Source: UBA11136 sp964482135 | GTDB taxonomy: Bacteria > Pseudomonadota > Alphaproteobacteria > UBA11136 | Assembly (NCBI GenBank): GCA_964482135.1 | Contig: CAYZWF010000015.1 | Span: forward strand, 1 to 44,704 | Length of the DNA stretch: 44,704 bases | Direction: 5' to 3' | Part shown: positions 25,168-33,817 of the stretch, piece after piece | Numbering within the stretch: position 1 is the first letter of the stretch | Layout: every line of letters begins with the position of its first letter | Translations under genes and position numbers: made by a program | The notes under the pieces: generated by a model | Databases searched by the model: none | Seen by the model: only the letters and a program-made list of their open reading frames with translations | What the model was told of the DNA's origin: nothing

Positions 25168-27114
25168 ATGAAGCGAAATTTATACCTGACGCAAATCAGC
25201 CCAAGCCTAGGCGACAACCTCTTTTTCCCTTATTCCGTCGGCAGCATCTATGCGTACTGCGCCGCCATCAAGGAAATTGATGACGCCTATGCCATGGGCA
25301 AATTCTTTTTCCGGCGTGACCCCATAGACGCGGTTCTCGACCGGTTGGAGCGTCCGGACATTCTCGGCCTGTCGTGTTATGTTTGGAATTGGTCCTACAA
25401 TATGGCCCTGGCAAAGGCGGTGCGCCAGCGCTACCCCGATTGCCTCATCGTTCTAGGTGGACCCAACGTTCCCGACCGATCCGAAGATTTTTTTCTCGAC
25501 CATCCCTACGTCGACTTGCTCGTCCACGGCGAAGGTGAATTGGCGTTTGCGGACATTATGCGGCGACGTTTGCGGGCACGGGAGTTGACCGACTACATAC
25601 CGGTTCAGGGACTTAGCATACGCCTCGCCGACGGCGCGTGTCTAAGGACAGAGGCGCCCGCCAAGAAACCCGACTTGGCTGCCTTTCCATCGCCTTACCT
25701 GAGCGGGGTTTTCGACCGGCTCCTCGATTTTCCGCACACTTACGTCGCGTGTCAGGAAACCCACCGTGGATGCCCCTATAGTTGCAGTTTCTGCGATTGG
25801 GGCTCGAATACGTTCTCCAAGGTCAGAACTTTTGATTTACAGCGTGTCCTCGACGAGATCGAGTGGTTCGCGCGGCACAAGATCGAATATATCCAAAACT
25901 GCGACGCAAATTTCGGCATTTTCAAACGCGATATGGTGATCACCGAAAAAATCAAAGCGGTCCATGAAGAGTACGGTTGGCCCAAGCGATTCCATGCTAG
26001 CTACGCCAAGAATTCGAACGAGAACATCATCAACATTGGAAAGGTGTTGTTGGAAGCGGGAAGCATAAAGGCGATTCTCATCAGCTTCCAAAGCCTCAAC
26101 GAAGAGACACTGCTGTCGGTCAAAAGGAAGAATATTCCCCTGAGCAAGCTTACCGCGTTGCTCGACCAATGCGCCGAGGTGGGTCTTAAGACCGCGACCG
26201 AAATGGTCCTCGGCTTGCCTAGTGAGACATATGATAGTTTCGCCGACGGTCTCGACAGCCTGCTTTGCGCGGGCCAGCACGATCTTATCGCCGTTTATCC
26301 CTGCATGGTCTTGAAAAACTCCGAAATGAGCCAGCCCGACTACATAGCGGCTCACGGTATAGAAACCTTACGCCTGCCGCTGAATATGCCCTACAGCACC
26401 CCGTTTAGAGACGGTAGCGACGTGACCGAGTACCAAGACATCATCATCCAAACCAAGGACATGCCCAGGGCAGATTGGAAGCGAACCTACATCTTTGCGG
26501 TGGCGGTCCAGACGCTCCATTGCTTCGGGCTCTTGAAATTCATCGCCAAATACCTGTACCGGAGATTCGGCGTTTCATACCGGACCTTCTATGAAACTGT
26601 TCTGATCGAAGCACAATCACCTGGGAACAAAATCATTCATCACGAGTTGGCTCGACTAGATTCGCGCATCTGTAAAATCATGGCCGGCGGCAGCAACGGA
26701 GCCGTGCTGCCCGAATACGGAAAGGTGATATGGCCGTTGGAACAGGCTCTGTTCCTGGCGCTGGTGGCCGACAAGGCAGCATTGTATGCGGAAATCGAGG
26801 CTTGGTTGCCAAGCCTGTGTGCCAGGCTCAGCATCGAATTGGAGGAGGGGGTCATGCACGATCTCGTCCTGTTCCAGCGCAACATGGTGGTCGACGCATT
26901 CGACGAGATACAAAGCACTTTCGAACTCGATCATCAGCTGCCGAGTTACCTGACGGAAACGGTAGCATGGGAGGATCGGGCTAATCGCAAGGCTGTCGTT
27001 ATGGTGCAATCACCGGCCGCCTACGGCGGTGACCTCGAACTCTACGCCCGCGAGGTCGTCTGGTATGGCCGGCAATTGGGGCGTTCGCTCAAGACTGTCA
27101 CGCAAAGGGCCTGA
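25168..27114 (+). CDS. B12-binding-type radical SAM protein of unknown substrate
   Basis: Large (648 residues) radical SAM enzyme. The N-terminal about 150 residues form a Rossmann-like domain as in cobalamin-binding radical SAM enzymes (ILGLSCYVWNW, IVLGGPNVP, LLVHGEGELAF), but no DxHxxG cobalamin motif is visible. The cluster motif is Cys202-x3-Cys206-x2-Cys209 in RGCPYSCSFCDWGS. The radical SAM barrel continues with QNCDANFGIF, KAILISFQSLNE and EMVLGLPSETYDSF. A C-terminal region of about 220 residues is unlike standard domains. No biosynthetic partner genes are adjacent. The nearest SD-like GGAG is 13 bases before the ATG. Confidence 0.8.
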   Translation: MKRNLYLTQISPSLGDNLFFPYSVGSIYAYCAAIKEIDDAYAMGKFFFRRDPIDAVLDRLERPDILGLSCYVWNWSYNMALAKAVRQRYPDCLIVLGGPNVPDRSEDFFLDHPYVDLLVHGEGELAFADIMRRRLRARELTDYIPVQGLSIRLADGACLRTEAPAKKPDLAAFPSPYLSGVFDRLLDFPHTYVACQETHRGCPYSCSFCDWGSNTFSKVRTFDLQRVLDEIEWFARHKIEYIQNCDANFGIFKRDMVITEKIKAVHEEYGWPKRFHASYAKNSNENIINIGKVLLEAGSIKAILISFQSLNEETLLSVKRKNIPLSKLTALLDQCAEVGLKTATEMVLGLPSETYDSFADGLDSLLCAGQHDLIAVYPCMVLKNSEMSQPDYIAAHGIETLRLPLNMPYSTPFRDGSDVTEYQDIIIQTKDMPRADWKRTYIFAVAVQTLHCFGLLKFIAKYLYRRFGVSYRTFYETVLIEAQSPGNKIIHHELARLDSRICKIMAGGSNGAVLPEYGKVIWPLEQALFLALVADKAALYAEIEAWLPSLCARLSIELEEGVMHDLVLFQRNMVVDAFDEIQSTFELDHQLPSYLTETVAWEDRANRKAVVMVQSPAAYGGDLELYAREVVWYGRQLGRSLKTVTQRA

Positions 27115-27276
27115 CGCCGCCGCCTTTCCCGGCTGCTGATACCTTCGCCGCCTTCAATGCCGGTACGCGCCTACTATGGGCGCCTGCCGGAACAGGTTCT
27201 CGAAATCCTTTAAGCGCGCCATGCCCATGTCTGCAATTGGCCAGAATAAGTCGGCTCTCACCCTAAAGCCGGCGGG

Positions 27277-27801
27277 TCAGCCGCCCTCGGCGTTCAGGCG
27301 ATCCTGGCGCAGCAGGATATGGCGTGGCCAGCGGCTCTTGATATAGGCCAGCACCGCCCAGATATCCCCATCGGTCAGTTTTTCGGCAAACCCCGGCATG
27401 TTGCTCTTGAACTGGGCGGGAACCATGTCCTTGCCGCCGTTTTTGCTGTAGGCGAAGAGATGGGCGTCGGCGTGATGCCAGGTATGGCCCGATTCGTCAT
27501 GGGGCGGGGCGCGCAGGCCGCCATCGGCCAGCGGCGTCTGCCAGTTCTCGTCGCCCTCCAGATTGGCGCCATGGCATTGGGCGCAATGGGCGGCGTAGAG
27601 TTCGGAGCCATGGGCTACCTGGGTGGCGTTTTCCGGGTCGGCGCGGTGGGAAGCTCCCCGGTCCAGAGCCAGATAGCCCACAACCGCCGCCGTCGCGAGA
27701 GCGCCGATCCAGACCCCTTGTGGTGGAGTCTTCCGGGGGTCCTTTGGGGGAGTCTCTTGGGGAGTTTTTTGCTTGGTTCGTTGCTTTTTTCGAGATGCCA
27801 T
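27277..27801 (-). CDS. Membrane-anchored monoheme cytochrome c
   Basis: Class I c-type cytochrome, likely periplasmic and tethered by one N-terminal transmembrane helix (about residues 29-46) after a strongly basic, Pro/Lys-rich cytoplasmic start. Heme is attached at Cys73 and Cys76 with His77 (CAQCHG). The sixth ligand is probably the Met of SNMPGF. The C-terminal block LTDGDIWAVLAYIKSRWP is typical. It is the last gene of the sulfide dehydrogenase-like unit, 29 bases after fccB, and may pass electrons on toward a terminal oxidase; that role is inferred. Confidence 0.85.
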   Translation of the reverse strand: MASRKKQRTKQKTPQETPPKDPRKTPPQGVWIGALATAAVVGYLALDRGASHRADPENATQVAHGSELYAAHCAQCHGANLEGDENWQTPLADGGLRAPPHDESGHTWHHADAHLFAYSKNGGKDMVPAQFKSNMPGFAEKLTDGDIWAVLAYIKSRWPRHILLRQDRLNAEGG

Positions 27802-27830
27802 GAGGAATTAAATACTTTCCATAATCAAAG

Positions 27831-29144
27831 TTAAAGCCTGGGGTATCCGAACATTTCCCCGGTCATGCTGGCATACCAGCCTTCGGCGTATTTGGCCTCG
27901 TCGCGGCGCACCGATGAGGGCGCATCCAGGGGGCTTGTACCGCCGCTGCCGAGCAGGGAAACGATGCCCTGATCATCGGCCAGATAGGCGGCGTTGATGG
28001 AGATGCCGTAGTCGGGCGCCAGCAGGCTGTAACAGGTATTGAGAAACACCGGCTCCGCCACCTCGCGTTCGGCGAGCAGGGAAACGAGAGCAGCGGCGCA
28101 GGCCTTGCCCTGGCTGTTGGCGGCGAATCCCGACTTGGGCATGGCCCCGGCGTAACAGGCGTCTCCCAGAACATGAATCCCCGGAACGGCGGTGGATTCG
28201 AATGTCTTGGGGTCCACCAGACACCATTCCTTGTCGTCATTGGCCACCCCCGCTATACGAGCAATCTCGCCCGCGCGCTGGGGCGGAATCATATTGGCCG
28301 CATCGGCCTTGAAAGCCCCGGCCTCACAATAAAAAGTCCGGGTGGCGGGATCGACGCGGGTCACGGTGCCGCCCTGTGACGCAGGCACCCAGTCGATCAT
28401 GCCGGGATAGAGCTTTTCCCAGCCCTGGGTGAAGAGGTCCTGTTTGGTGAAGCTGTCCTTGGCGTCGAGGATGATGATCTTGGAGCGCGGCTTGTGGTGT
28501 TTGAGGTAATGGGCCATGAGGCAGGCCCGCTCGTAAGGAGCGGGTGGGCACCGATAGGGGGCGGCGGGAGCGGAAATAACCACAATCCCACCATCCTCCA
28601 TGGCTTCCAGTTGATTGCGCAGCAGAAGCGTCTGTTCCCCCGCCTTCCAGGCATGGGGCATGGTTTGCGACGCCGCCCGGTCATAGCCCTCCACCGCGTT
28701 CCATTTCATGGCGATACCCGGAGAGAGCACCAGGCGGTCATAGGGCAGGCGCAACCCCCCGGAAAGGACCACCTGCCGGGACCCCGTATCGACCCCGGTG
28801 GCCGCGTAATTCACCACCCATACACCACGCTTTCGCAGGCCGTCATAGCCATGGGTGATGGCCGCCATGTCCATGAAACCAGCGATGACGGAATTGCTGA
28901 AGGGACAGGTGACGAACTTCCGTGATTGTTCCACCAGGGTCACATGCACCCCCGCCCGGGCCAGAAAGGCCGCGCATGTGGCGCCGCCGAAACCGCCGCC
29001 GACGATGACCACGCGTCCTTTTGATCCTTCCGAACAGCCCTGGAGATAAGGCAGGGCCGTGGCCGCACCAACACCGCCGAGCAGGTTCTGGAGAAACCGC
29101 CGCCGTGGCAGACGGGAGGAAAACAGTGAACGCAGGTTTTTCAT
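27831..29144 (-). CDS. fccB: Flavocytochrome c sulfide dehydrogenase-like flavoprotein
   Basis: FAD-containing sulfide dehydrogenase subunit of the FccB/SoxF type, oxidising sulfide to sulfur in the periplasm. A twin-arginine signal (PRRRFLQNLLGG) directs folded export, and a Cys in LQGC could be a lipid anchor. The FAD motif is VIVGGGFGG at about 46-54. The redox cysteine candidates are Cys80 in TCPFSN and the C-terminal NTCYSLLAPDYGISI; the C-terminal FCSD flavin-binding block is present (AEGWYASMTGEMFG). It overlaps the cytochrome gene upstream by 4 bases. A related family member with another substrate cannot be excluded. Confidence 0.87.
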   Translation of the reverse strand: MKNLRSLFSSRLPRRRFLQNLLGGVGAATALPYLQGCSEGSKGRVVIVGGGFGGATCAAFLARAGVHVTLVEQSRKFVTCPFSNSVIAGFMDMAAITHGYDGLRKRGVWVVNYAATGVDTGSRQVVLSGGLRLPYDRLVLSPGIAMKWNAVEGYDRAASQTMPHAWKAGEQTLLLRNQLEAMEDGGIVVISAPAAPYRCPPAPYERACLMAHYLKHHKPRSKIIILDAKDSFTKQDLFTQGWEKLYPGMIDWVPASQGGTVTRVDPATRTFYCEAGAFKADAANMIPPQRAGEIARIAGVANDDKEWCLVDPKTFESTAVPGIHVLGDACYAGAMPKSGFAANSQGKACAAALVSLLAEREVAEPVFLNTCYSLLAPDYGISINAAYLADDQGIVSLLGSGGTSPLDAPSSVRRDEAKYAEGWYASMTGEMFGYPRL

Positions 29145-29485
29145 GGCCCCGCCTTTTCGATGGCGATGACGGTGGCTTTGGGAAGGGCCGCGAAATAATC
29201 GGCGAGCCGGCGGATTTCATCGCCGCCAAAGGGGGTAATAATGCGCCCCATAATGGTGGAGGGCCGCGCCCCGGATTTGAATTCCCTCAGCAGCCCCGCC
29301 AGTTCACTGGCCGGGCGGCCGGCGAGCGAGGGAATGGAGCCGGGAGAGCGGCCGTTCTCCCCGTGACAGCCGTTGCAATTGGCCGCCATAAGAGCCAGCG
29401 GCGGGCTTTCGGCCACCGCCGCACCGGGCCGCAACAAAACAGCACTCAACAAAGCAAGCAGGGGAATGGCACAGCGCTTCATCAT
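29141..29485 (-). CDS. fccA: FccA/SoxE-like cytochrome c subunit
   Basis: Small 114-residue periplasmic cytochrome with a Sec signal peptide (about residues 1-25, ending AVA) and one heme site at Cys37, Cys40 and His41 (CNGCHG). IPSLAGRP and MGRIITPFGGDEIRRLADYFAAL are typical of sulfide dehydrogenase cytochrome subunits, with the Met as probable sixth ligand. Many FccA proteins carry two hemes; this one has a single site. It overlaps fccB by 4 bases and starts 22 bases after the der stop. Confidence 0.85.
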   Translation of the reverse strand: MMKRCAIPLLALLSAVLLRPGAAVAESPPLALMAANCNGCHGENGRSPGSIPSLAGRPASELAGLLREFKSGARPSTIMGRIITPFGGDEIRRLADYFAALPKATVIAIEKAGP

Positions 29486-29507
29486 GGGGGCAGTCTATTC
29501 CAGACTC

Positions 29508-30893
29508 TCAGTCCTCGTCATAGGGATTCCTCCCCTTGCGCAGATGAACGCGCAGCGGCGTGCCAGCGAGAGCAAAATCATCGCGCAGGCCGTTGACGAG
29601 ATAGCGGATATAGGATTCGGGGAGTTTCCCCGGCTTGTTGGCGAACAGGGCGAAGGTGGGCGGACGCGCCTTGATTTGGGTCATATATCGCAGCTTGAGG
29701 CGCCGCCCCGATGCCGCCGGAGGGGAATGCTGTTCCGTCATGCCTTCGAGCCAGCGATTGAGCCGGGCCGTGGGAATGCGGGCATTCCAGACGTCATAGG
29801 CCTTGATGACCGCCGGCATCAGTCCCCCCACCCCCTTGCCGGTAAGGCCGGAAAGGGTGACGAAAGGCAGCCCCCGCAGCTGTGGTAGGTCGTGATCCAG
29901 GCGTTCCCTCAGGCCGCGGCGCATCTCCGCCTTGTTTTTCACCAGGTCCCATTTGTTGATGACAACCACCAGGGCGCGGCCCTGGGTTCCCACCATGTCG
30001 GCGATGGAGAGGTCCTGTTTTTCAAGAATCACTTCGGCATCAAGAACCAGAACCACCACATGGGCAAAGCGCACGGCGCGCAGGGTATCGTCCACCGACA
30101 TTTTCTCAATGCGTTCGGTGACCCGGGCGCGGCGGCGCAGTCCCGCCGTATCATAAAGCTCCACCTCGCGGCCCTCATGGCTCCAGGCCACGGCAATGGC
30201 GTCACGGGTGACCCCCGGCTCGGGCCCGGTAAGCATGCGTTCTTCGCCCATGAGGCGGTTCACCAGGGTGGATTTCCCCACATTGGGACGGCCGATAACG
30301 GCCATGCGTAAGGTTCTGGGTTCCTCCTCATCCGTCTCTTCTTCCAGCCCCCTGTCTTCGGAATTCATATCTGCGGAATCCTGGCCTTCCGCGGCCACCT
30401 CCGCGAACGGCGCCAGGCGCTCATGCAATTCGGCAAGCCCCAGCCCGTGTTCGGCGGAAAACGCCACCGGCGCGCCCAGCCCCAGCCCGTGGGCCTCGGC
30501 GAGACCGGGATCGGCGGCCCGCGCCTCGCATTTATTGACCACCAGAACCAGCGGCGTCTCCTTGCGCCGCAGCCAGCGCGCGAAGTGGGAGTCCATGGGG
30601 GTGACTCCGGCCCGCCCGTCAATCAGCAACAGCGCCACATCGGCGGATGCGAGGGCCTGTTCCGTCTGTTCACGCATACTCGCCTGAAGGCTCTCTTTGG
30701 GGCCTTCTTCGTCAAGACCGGCGGTATCGATAACCGTAAAACGCAGATCCTCCAGCCGCGCCTCTCCCTCGCGGCGATCACGGGTCACGCCCGGCGCATC
30801 GTCCACCAGAGCCCGGCGGCGGCCGGTCAGGCGGTTGAACAACGTGGACTTTCCCACATTGGGGCGGCCGATAATGGCGACGGTGAAACTCAT
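29508..30893 (-). CDS. der: Ribosome biogenesis GTPase Der (EngA)
   Basis: Essential double-GTPase for 50S subunit maturation. Two tandem G domains each begin with GRPNVGKST (near residues 8 and 202). The other G motifs are present (DTAGLDEEG and DTAGLRRRARV for G3; VNKCEA and INKWDLV for G4). A C-terminal KH-like domain holds LKLRYMTQIKARPPTFALF and SYIRYLVNGLRDDF. An acidic linker of about 20 residues joins the G domains. Length 461. It stands after bamB, the common proteobacterial order, and before the sulfide dehydrogenase genes. Confidence 0.96.
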   Translation of the reverse strand: MSFTVAIIGRPNVGKSTLFNRLTGRRRALVDDAPGVTRDRREGEARLEDLRFTVIDTAGLDEEGPKESLQASMREQTEQALASADVALLLIDGRAGVTPMDSHFARWLRRKETPLVLVVNKCEARAADPGLAEAHGLGLGAPVAFSAEHGLGLAELHERLAPFAEVAAEGQDSADMNSEDRGLEEETDEEEPRTLRMAVIGRPNVGKSTLVNRLMGEERMLTGPEPGVTRDAIAVAWSHEGREVELYDTAGLRRRARVTERIEKMSVDDTLRAVRFAHVVVLVLDAEVILEKQDLSIADMVGTQGRALVVVINKWDLVKNKAEMRRGLRERLDHDLPQLRGLPFVTLSGLTGKGVGGLMPAVIKAYDVWNARIPTARLNRWLEGMTEQHSPPAASGRRLKLRYMTQIKARPPTFALFANKPGKLPESYIRYLVNGLRDDFALAGTPLRVHLRKGRNPYDED

Positions 30894-30939
30894 TTTGATA
30901 CCGAATGTTGACTGCCGGACGGGTCGGCTCTGAACCGCT

Positions 30940-32337
30940 CTAACGAAGAGCGATGAGGTCGGCTTCCTCGGTCAGAACATAGACCGTTTCTCCGGCCACC
31001 ACGGGCTCCACGCGCACCGGATCGGGCATTTCTATGCGCCCGAGAAGCCTCCCCGTATAGGGAGAAATGGCCAGGGCCATACCGTGGGACCCGGTCACGA
31101 TCAGGCGGTCCCCCGCCAGCGTCGGCCCCGACCAGACGATCAGATCCTCCTGGTCTTCCATATCTTCGTATTTTCGCAACTCCGCGATCCAGACAATAAG
31201 ACCATCGGTCTTTGTCATACACACCAGCTTGTTGTCGCCGGAGAGAAGATAAATGAAGTCACCGGCAAGCCAGGGGCTCTGGATGCCGCCAATGCTTCGT
31301 TCCCAGACCCGCAGGCCACTGCGCAAATCCAGGGCCACCATGCGCTTGCTGTGGCTGATGGCGATAATCCGGTTGCCGTCAATAATCGGCCGCCCGCGAA
31401 TGTCGGAAAGCGAAGAGACGGCATCCAACACGTTTACCGCTCCCAGATTGTCGGACCATAAGGGGCGGCCATTGGAGGCGCGCAGCGCAAAAATCTCGCC
31501 CGAGGAATAAGGCACCACCACCACGCCCTTGGCCACCGCCGGGCTGGCGCCACCCAGAACGCCGGCGGATTCCATAATCCCCGCGTGACTCCACAATTTT
31601 TCACCGTTTTCGGTGGAAAGGGCGAAAACCTGGTTATCGATGGTAATGACGAAAATCCGGCCATCCTGGACCGTTGGCGGCGCCCGCATGGGGCCGGGCA
31701 GTGACTCGCGCCAGACTTCGCTTCCGTCTTCCGCTTTAAGGGCAATCAACTGGGCAAAGCCGGTAGCGATAAAAATCCTGCCATCCTCGTAAGCCAGCCC
31801 CCCACCCATGGATTCCTCGGAACCAAAGGTAAACCAGTCACCGCTGGTGGGGGTTATATCGGCTTCCCAGATTTCCCCGCCCGAAGCGGCATTGAAGGCC
31901 ATGACCTGAGAGCTGGTATCGATAGTAAAAACGCGGCCATCGGCAACGATGGGCGTGGAGAGAAGACGCACTTCCTCGTTTGTGCCGTCGCCGATGCTTT
32001 CCTCCCAGGCCGGGAATAAACCACCCCTGGCGGCAAGATGTCCCACTACATGGGATGCATCCCCGCCCGCCTGAGGCCAGTTTTCATTGGCCACGGGCCG
32101 TGGCAGGCGCACCCGAATCTCCGCCGCCTTGGCATCGGGCATGAGTTCCTGATCGCCGATCAGGATCGAGATGCGCTCGCCCTCTATACGCTCAGTCTCT
32201 TCGTCGAACCAACCGCATCCAGCACCGAGCAAGCCGATGCCGAGCGCTATGGATGCCATCCATGGGGATACCATCCATGGCTTCCGGCGGGGGCTACGGA
32301 GGGAGGGTCTCTTTCCCGAAAGGGGTGTTTCAGTCAC
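30940..32337 (-). CDS. bamB: Outer membrane assembly lipoprotein BamB (PQQ/WD40-like repeats)
   Basis: Beta-propeller lipoprotein of the BAM outer-membrane protein assembly machine. A signal peptide with lipobox (LLGAGC, then GW) precedes repeated propeller blades of about 40-50 residues with the PQQ-like pattern, such as GEIWEADI, GSEVWRESL, GEKLWSHAG and GLRVWERSI. GTG at 32337 is chosen as the start because it gives a basic n-region (RSPRRKPW) before the hydrophobic segment; GTG at 32358 and ATG at 32274 are possible. It overlaps the preceding TPR gene and precedes der, the usual YfgM-BamB-Der order. Confidence 0.88.
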   Translation of the reverse strand: MTETPLSGKRPSLRSPRRKPWMVSPWMASIALGIGLLGAGCGWFDEETERIEGERISILIGDQELMPDAKAAEIRVRLPRPVANENWPQAGGDASHVVGHLAARGGLFPAWEESIGDGTNEEVRLLSTPIVADGRVFTIDTSSQVMAFNAASGGEIWEADITPTSGDWFTFGSEESMGGGLAYEDGRIFIATGFAQLIALKAEDGSEVWRESLPGPMRAPPTVQDGRIFVITIDNQVFALSTENGEKLWSHAGIMESAGVLGGASPAVAKGVVVVPYSSGEIFALRASNGRPLWSDNLGAVNVLDAVSSLSDIRGRPIIDGNRIIAISHSKRMVALDLRSGLRVWERSIGGIQSPWLAGDFIYLLSGDNKLVCMTKTDGLIVWIAELRKYEDMEDQEDLIVWSGPTLAGDRLIVTGSHGMALAISPYTGRLLGRIEMPDPVRVEPVVAGETVYVLTEEADLIALR

Positions 32338-32974
32338 CGATAATTGCCAGCATATCACGGGCCCGGCTTCTCACCCCAGCGGGGGCGGCGGCATCTTCCG
32401 ACAGCTTGGTGAAGATGTCGCGGGCGCGTTGCAGGTCCTCCGTCCGAACCGCGATAAAAGCGGTCAATTCGATGGCTGAATAATGCCAGGGACTGTTATC
32501 GGCGGTGAGCGGCGCCATCCGCGCCTCCAATTCCGCGGGGTCAGCCGTATCAAGATCAAGATAGCCCGCCAGAATCACGGCGAGATCGCGAAACCTCTGG
32601 TCGATGGCGGTTTCCGACAAATCATTGTAGATGACGAGAGCCGCCGGGATGTCCCCGGAATGGGCCAGAAGTGCTGCTTCCTGGAGCCTGGAAAGCGTGG
32701 GATAGCCGTCACCGGCTTCCTCGGCAATGATGGCAAAGGCCGCCGCCGCCGAGGCCGGGGATTCCAGGCCACCCAGGGCCATGGCCTCGGAAAAACTGGA
32801 GCCCCAAGCCTGAAGCTGGGACGCGCGGTATTCCTTCCAACCTACCGAAGACGCCGTGACGGCGATTACCGCCACGGCCACGGCCACCACATAGGGCCCG
32901 AAACGGCGCCATAGACGCAGCAGGTTCTCTTCCCTGAGTTCCTCATCAACTTCGCGGAAAATCTCTTCTGACAC
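32330..32974 (-). CDS. YfgM-like tetratricopeptide membrane protein
   Basis: 214-residue inner-membrane protein with a short cytoplasmic start (VSEEIFREVDEELREENLLRL), one transmembrane helix (about residues 29-47) and a periplasmic TPR-like domain. It belongs to the family that includes YfgM, an ancillary SecYEG partner handing secreted proteins to periplasmic chaperones. GTG at 32974 is chosen because GGGAG lies seven bases upstream and conserved sequence starts there; an upstream in-frame start would add 17 poorly conserved residues. It overlaps bamB, supporting a role in envelope protein biogenesis. Confidence 0.85.
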   Translation of the reverse strand: MSEEIFREVDEELREENLLRLWRRFGPYVVAVAVAVIAVTASSVGWKEYRASQLQAWGSSFSEAMALGGLESPASAAAAFAIIAEEAGDGYPTLSRLQEAALLAHSGDIPAALVIYNDLSETAIDQRFRDLAVILAGYLDLDTADPAELEARMAPLTADNSPWHYSAIELTAFIAVRTEDLQRARDIFTKLSEDAAAPAGVRSRARDMLAIIGD

Positions 32975-33087
32975 GCGTCTGCTCCCAATTCGAAAAAGGG
33001 CGTTAAGATAACTTGCGGGCAGCACCCGGACAAGCCGTCATAACGTCCCGTTCATAGCGCCCCACATTACGGCTTTTAAGAGTTTCT

Positions 33088-33645
33088 TCAACCTTCTCCG
33101 CACCATTTGATGGAACAGCCAATGGAAGGAATCTGCTGTGCCGGTCCCTGGCCCGTTTCAGCCACCTGGGCCATGGCTTCGAAGAGTTCCCGCCGGGCGC
33201 CGGGAACTGATTCACGGCCCGAGGAATCGAGCCGGCCGCGGTACTGCAATCCCAGATCCCCGTCGAAGCCGAAAAAATCGGGGGTGCATACGGCGCCGTA
33301 GGCTCTGGCCACCTCCTGGGTCTCGTCCATGACATAGGGAAACGTGAAACCGTGCTTTTCAGCAAAAATCTTCATATTTTCCGGTGAATCTTCGGGATAA
33401 CTCTCCACATCATTGGGCATGACGGCAATGGCGCCCACGCCTAAGGGCTGTAATTGGCTGACATCGCGGACAATGCGGTCGATGACCGCTTTGACATAGG
33501 GGCAATGGTTGCAGATGAACATCACCAACAGCCCATTGGGCCCGCGCACGTCGGCAAGGCTGTAGGTCTTTCCATCCACCCCGGAAAGTGAGAAATCAGG
33601 CGCTTTCCAGCCAAAATCACAGACCGGCGTTTCCAAAGCCACCAT
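33088..33645 (-). CDS. Thioredoxin family (AhpC/TSA-type) protein
   Basis: 185-residue protein with the thioredoxin/peroxiredoxin fold and no signal peptide. WKAPDFSLSGVDGKTYSL at about residue 13 is the entry to the fold. Cys45 and Cys48 in CNHCPYVKAVIDR form a CxxC-like pair, and GAVCTPDFFGFD carries the cis-proline region. The C-terminal IGCSIKW is shared with a broad family of uncharacterised thioredoxin-like proteins. A disulfide reductase or peroxide-related role is likely, but the substrate is unknown. It is 113 bases upstream of the TPR gene on the same strand and diverges from the lipoprotein gene at 33818. Confidence 0.85.
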   Translation of the reverse strand: MVALETPVCDFGWKAPDFSLSGVDGKTYSLADVRGPNGLLVMFICNHCPYVKAVIDRIVRDVSQLQPLGVGAIAVMPNDVESYPEDSPENMKIFAEKHGFTFPYVMDETQEVARAYGAVCTPDFFGFDGDLGLQYRGRLDSSGRESVPGARRELFEAMAQVAETGQGPAQQIPSIGCSIKWCGEG

Positions 33646-33718
33646 TTTCTTTCTTCCTGTCTTTCCTACAAAGAGGGCTTAACATCCCGCCTCATCCCCT
33701 GTCACACCCACCAAACAC

Positions 33719-33750
33719 TGCAATTTTTCCGAAATGGCAAGGAAATTGCA
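33719..33750. repeat. Inverted repeat in the divergent promoter region
   Basis: TGCAATTT at 33719-33726 and AAATTGCA at 33743-33750 are perfect inverted copies 16 bases apart, with inner CC and GG that can extend the pairing. The element lies between the divergently transcribed thioredoxin-family gene and lipoprotein gene, a natural place for an operator. No regulator gene is adjacent, so the binding protein is unknown. Confidence 0.4.
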
Positions 33751-33817
33751 CCGAATTACGGCGAGAATCCCAATAGGGAAATCTTTGCCTTTTTTAATTG
33801 AATCATCTGGTTAGCGG

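Noticed and set aside
23119..27114. Complete prophage
   Set aside because: Only a tail-fibre-like gene is present; no integrase, terminase, portal, capsid, lysis gene or attachment repeats were seen.
27115..27276. A short gene or tRNA between the radical SAM gene and the cytochrome gene
   Set aside because: Only a 17-codon frame without a good ribosome binding site and no cloverleaf-like structure were found.
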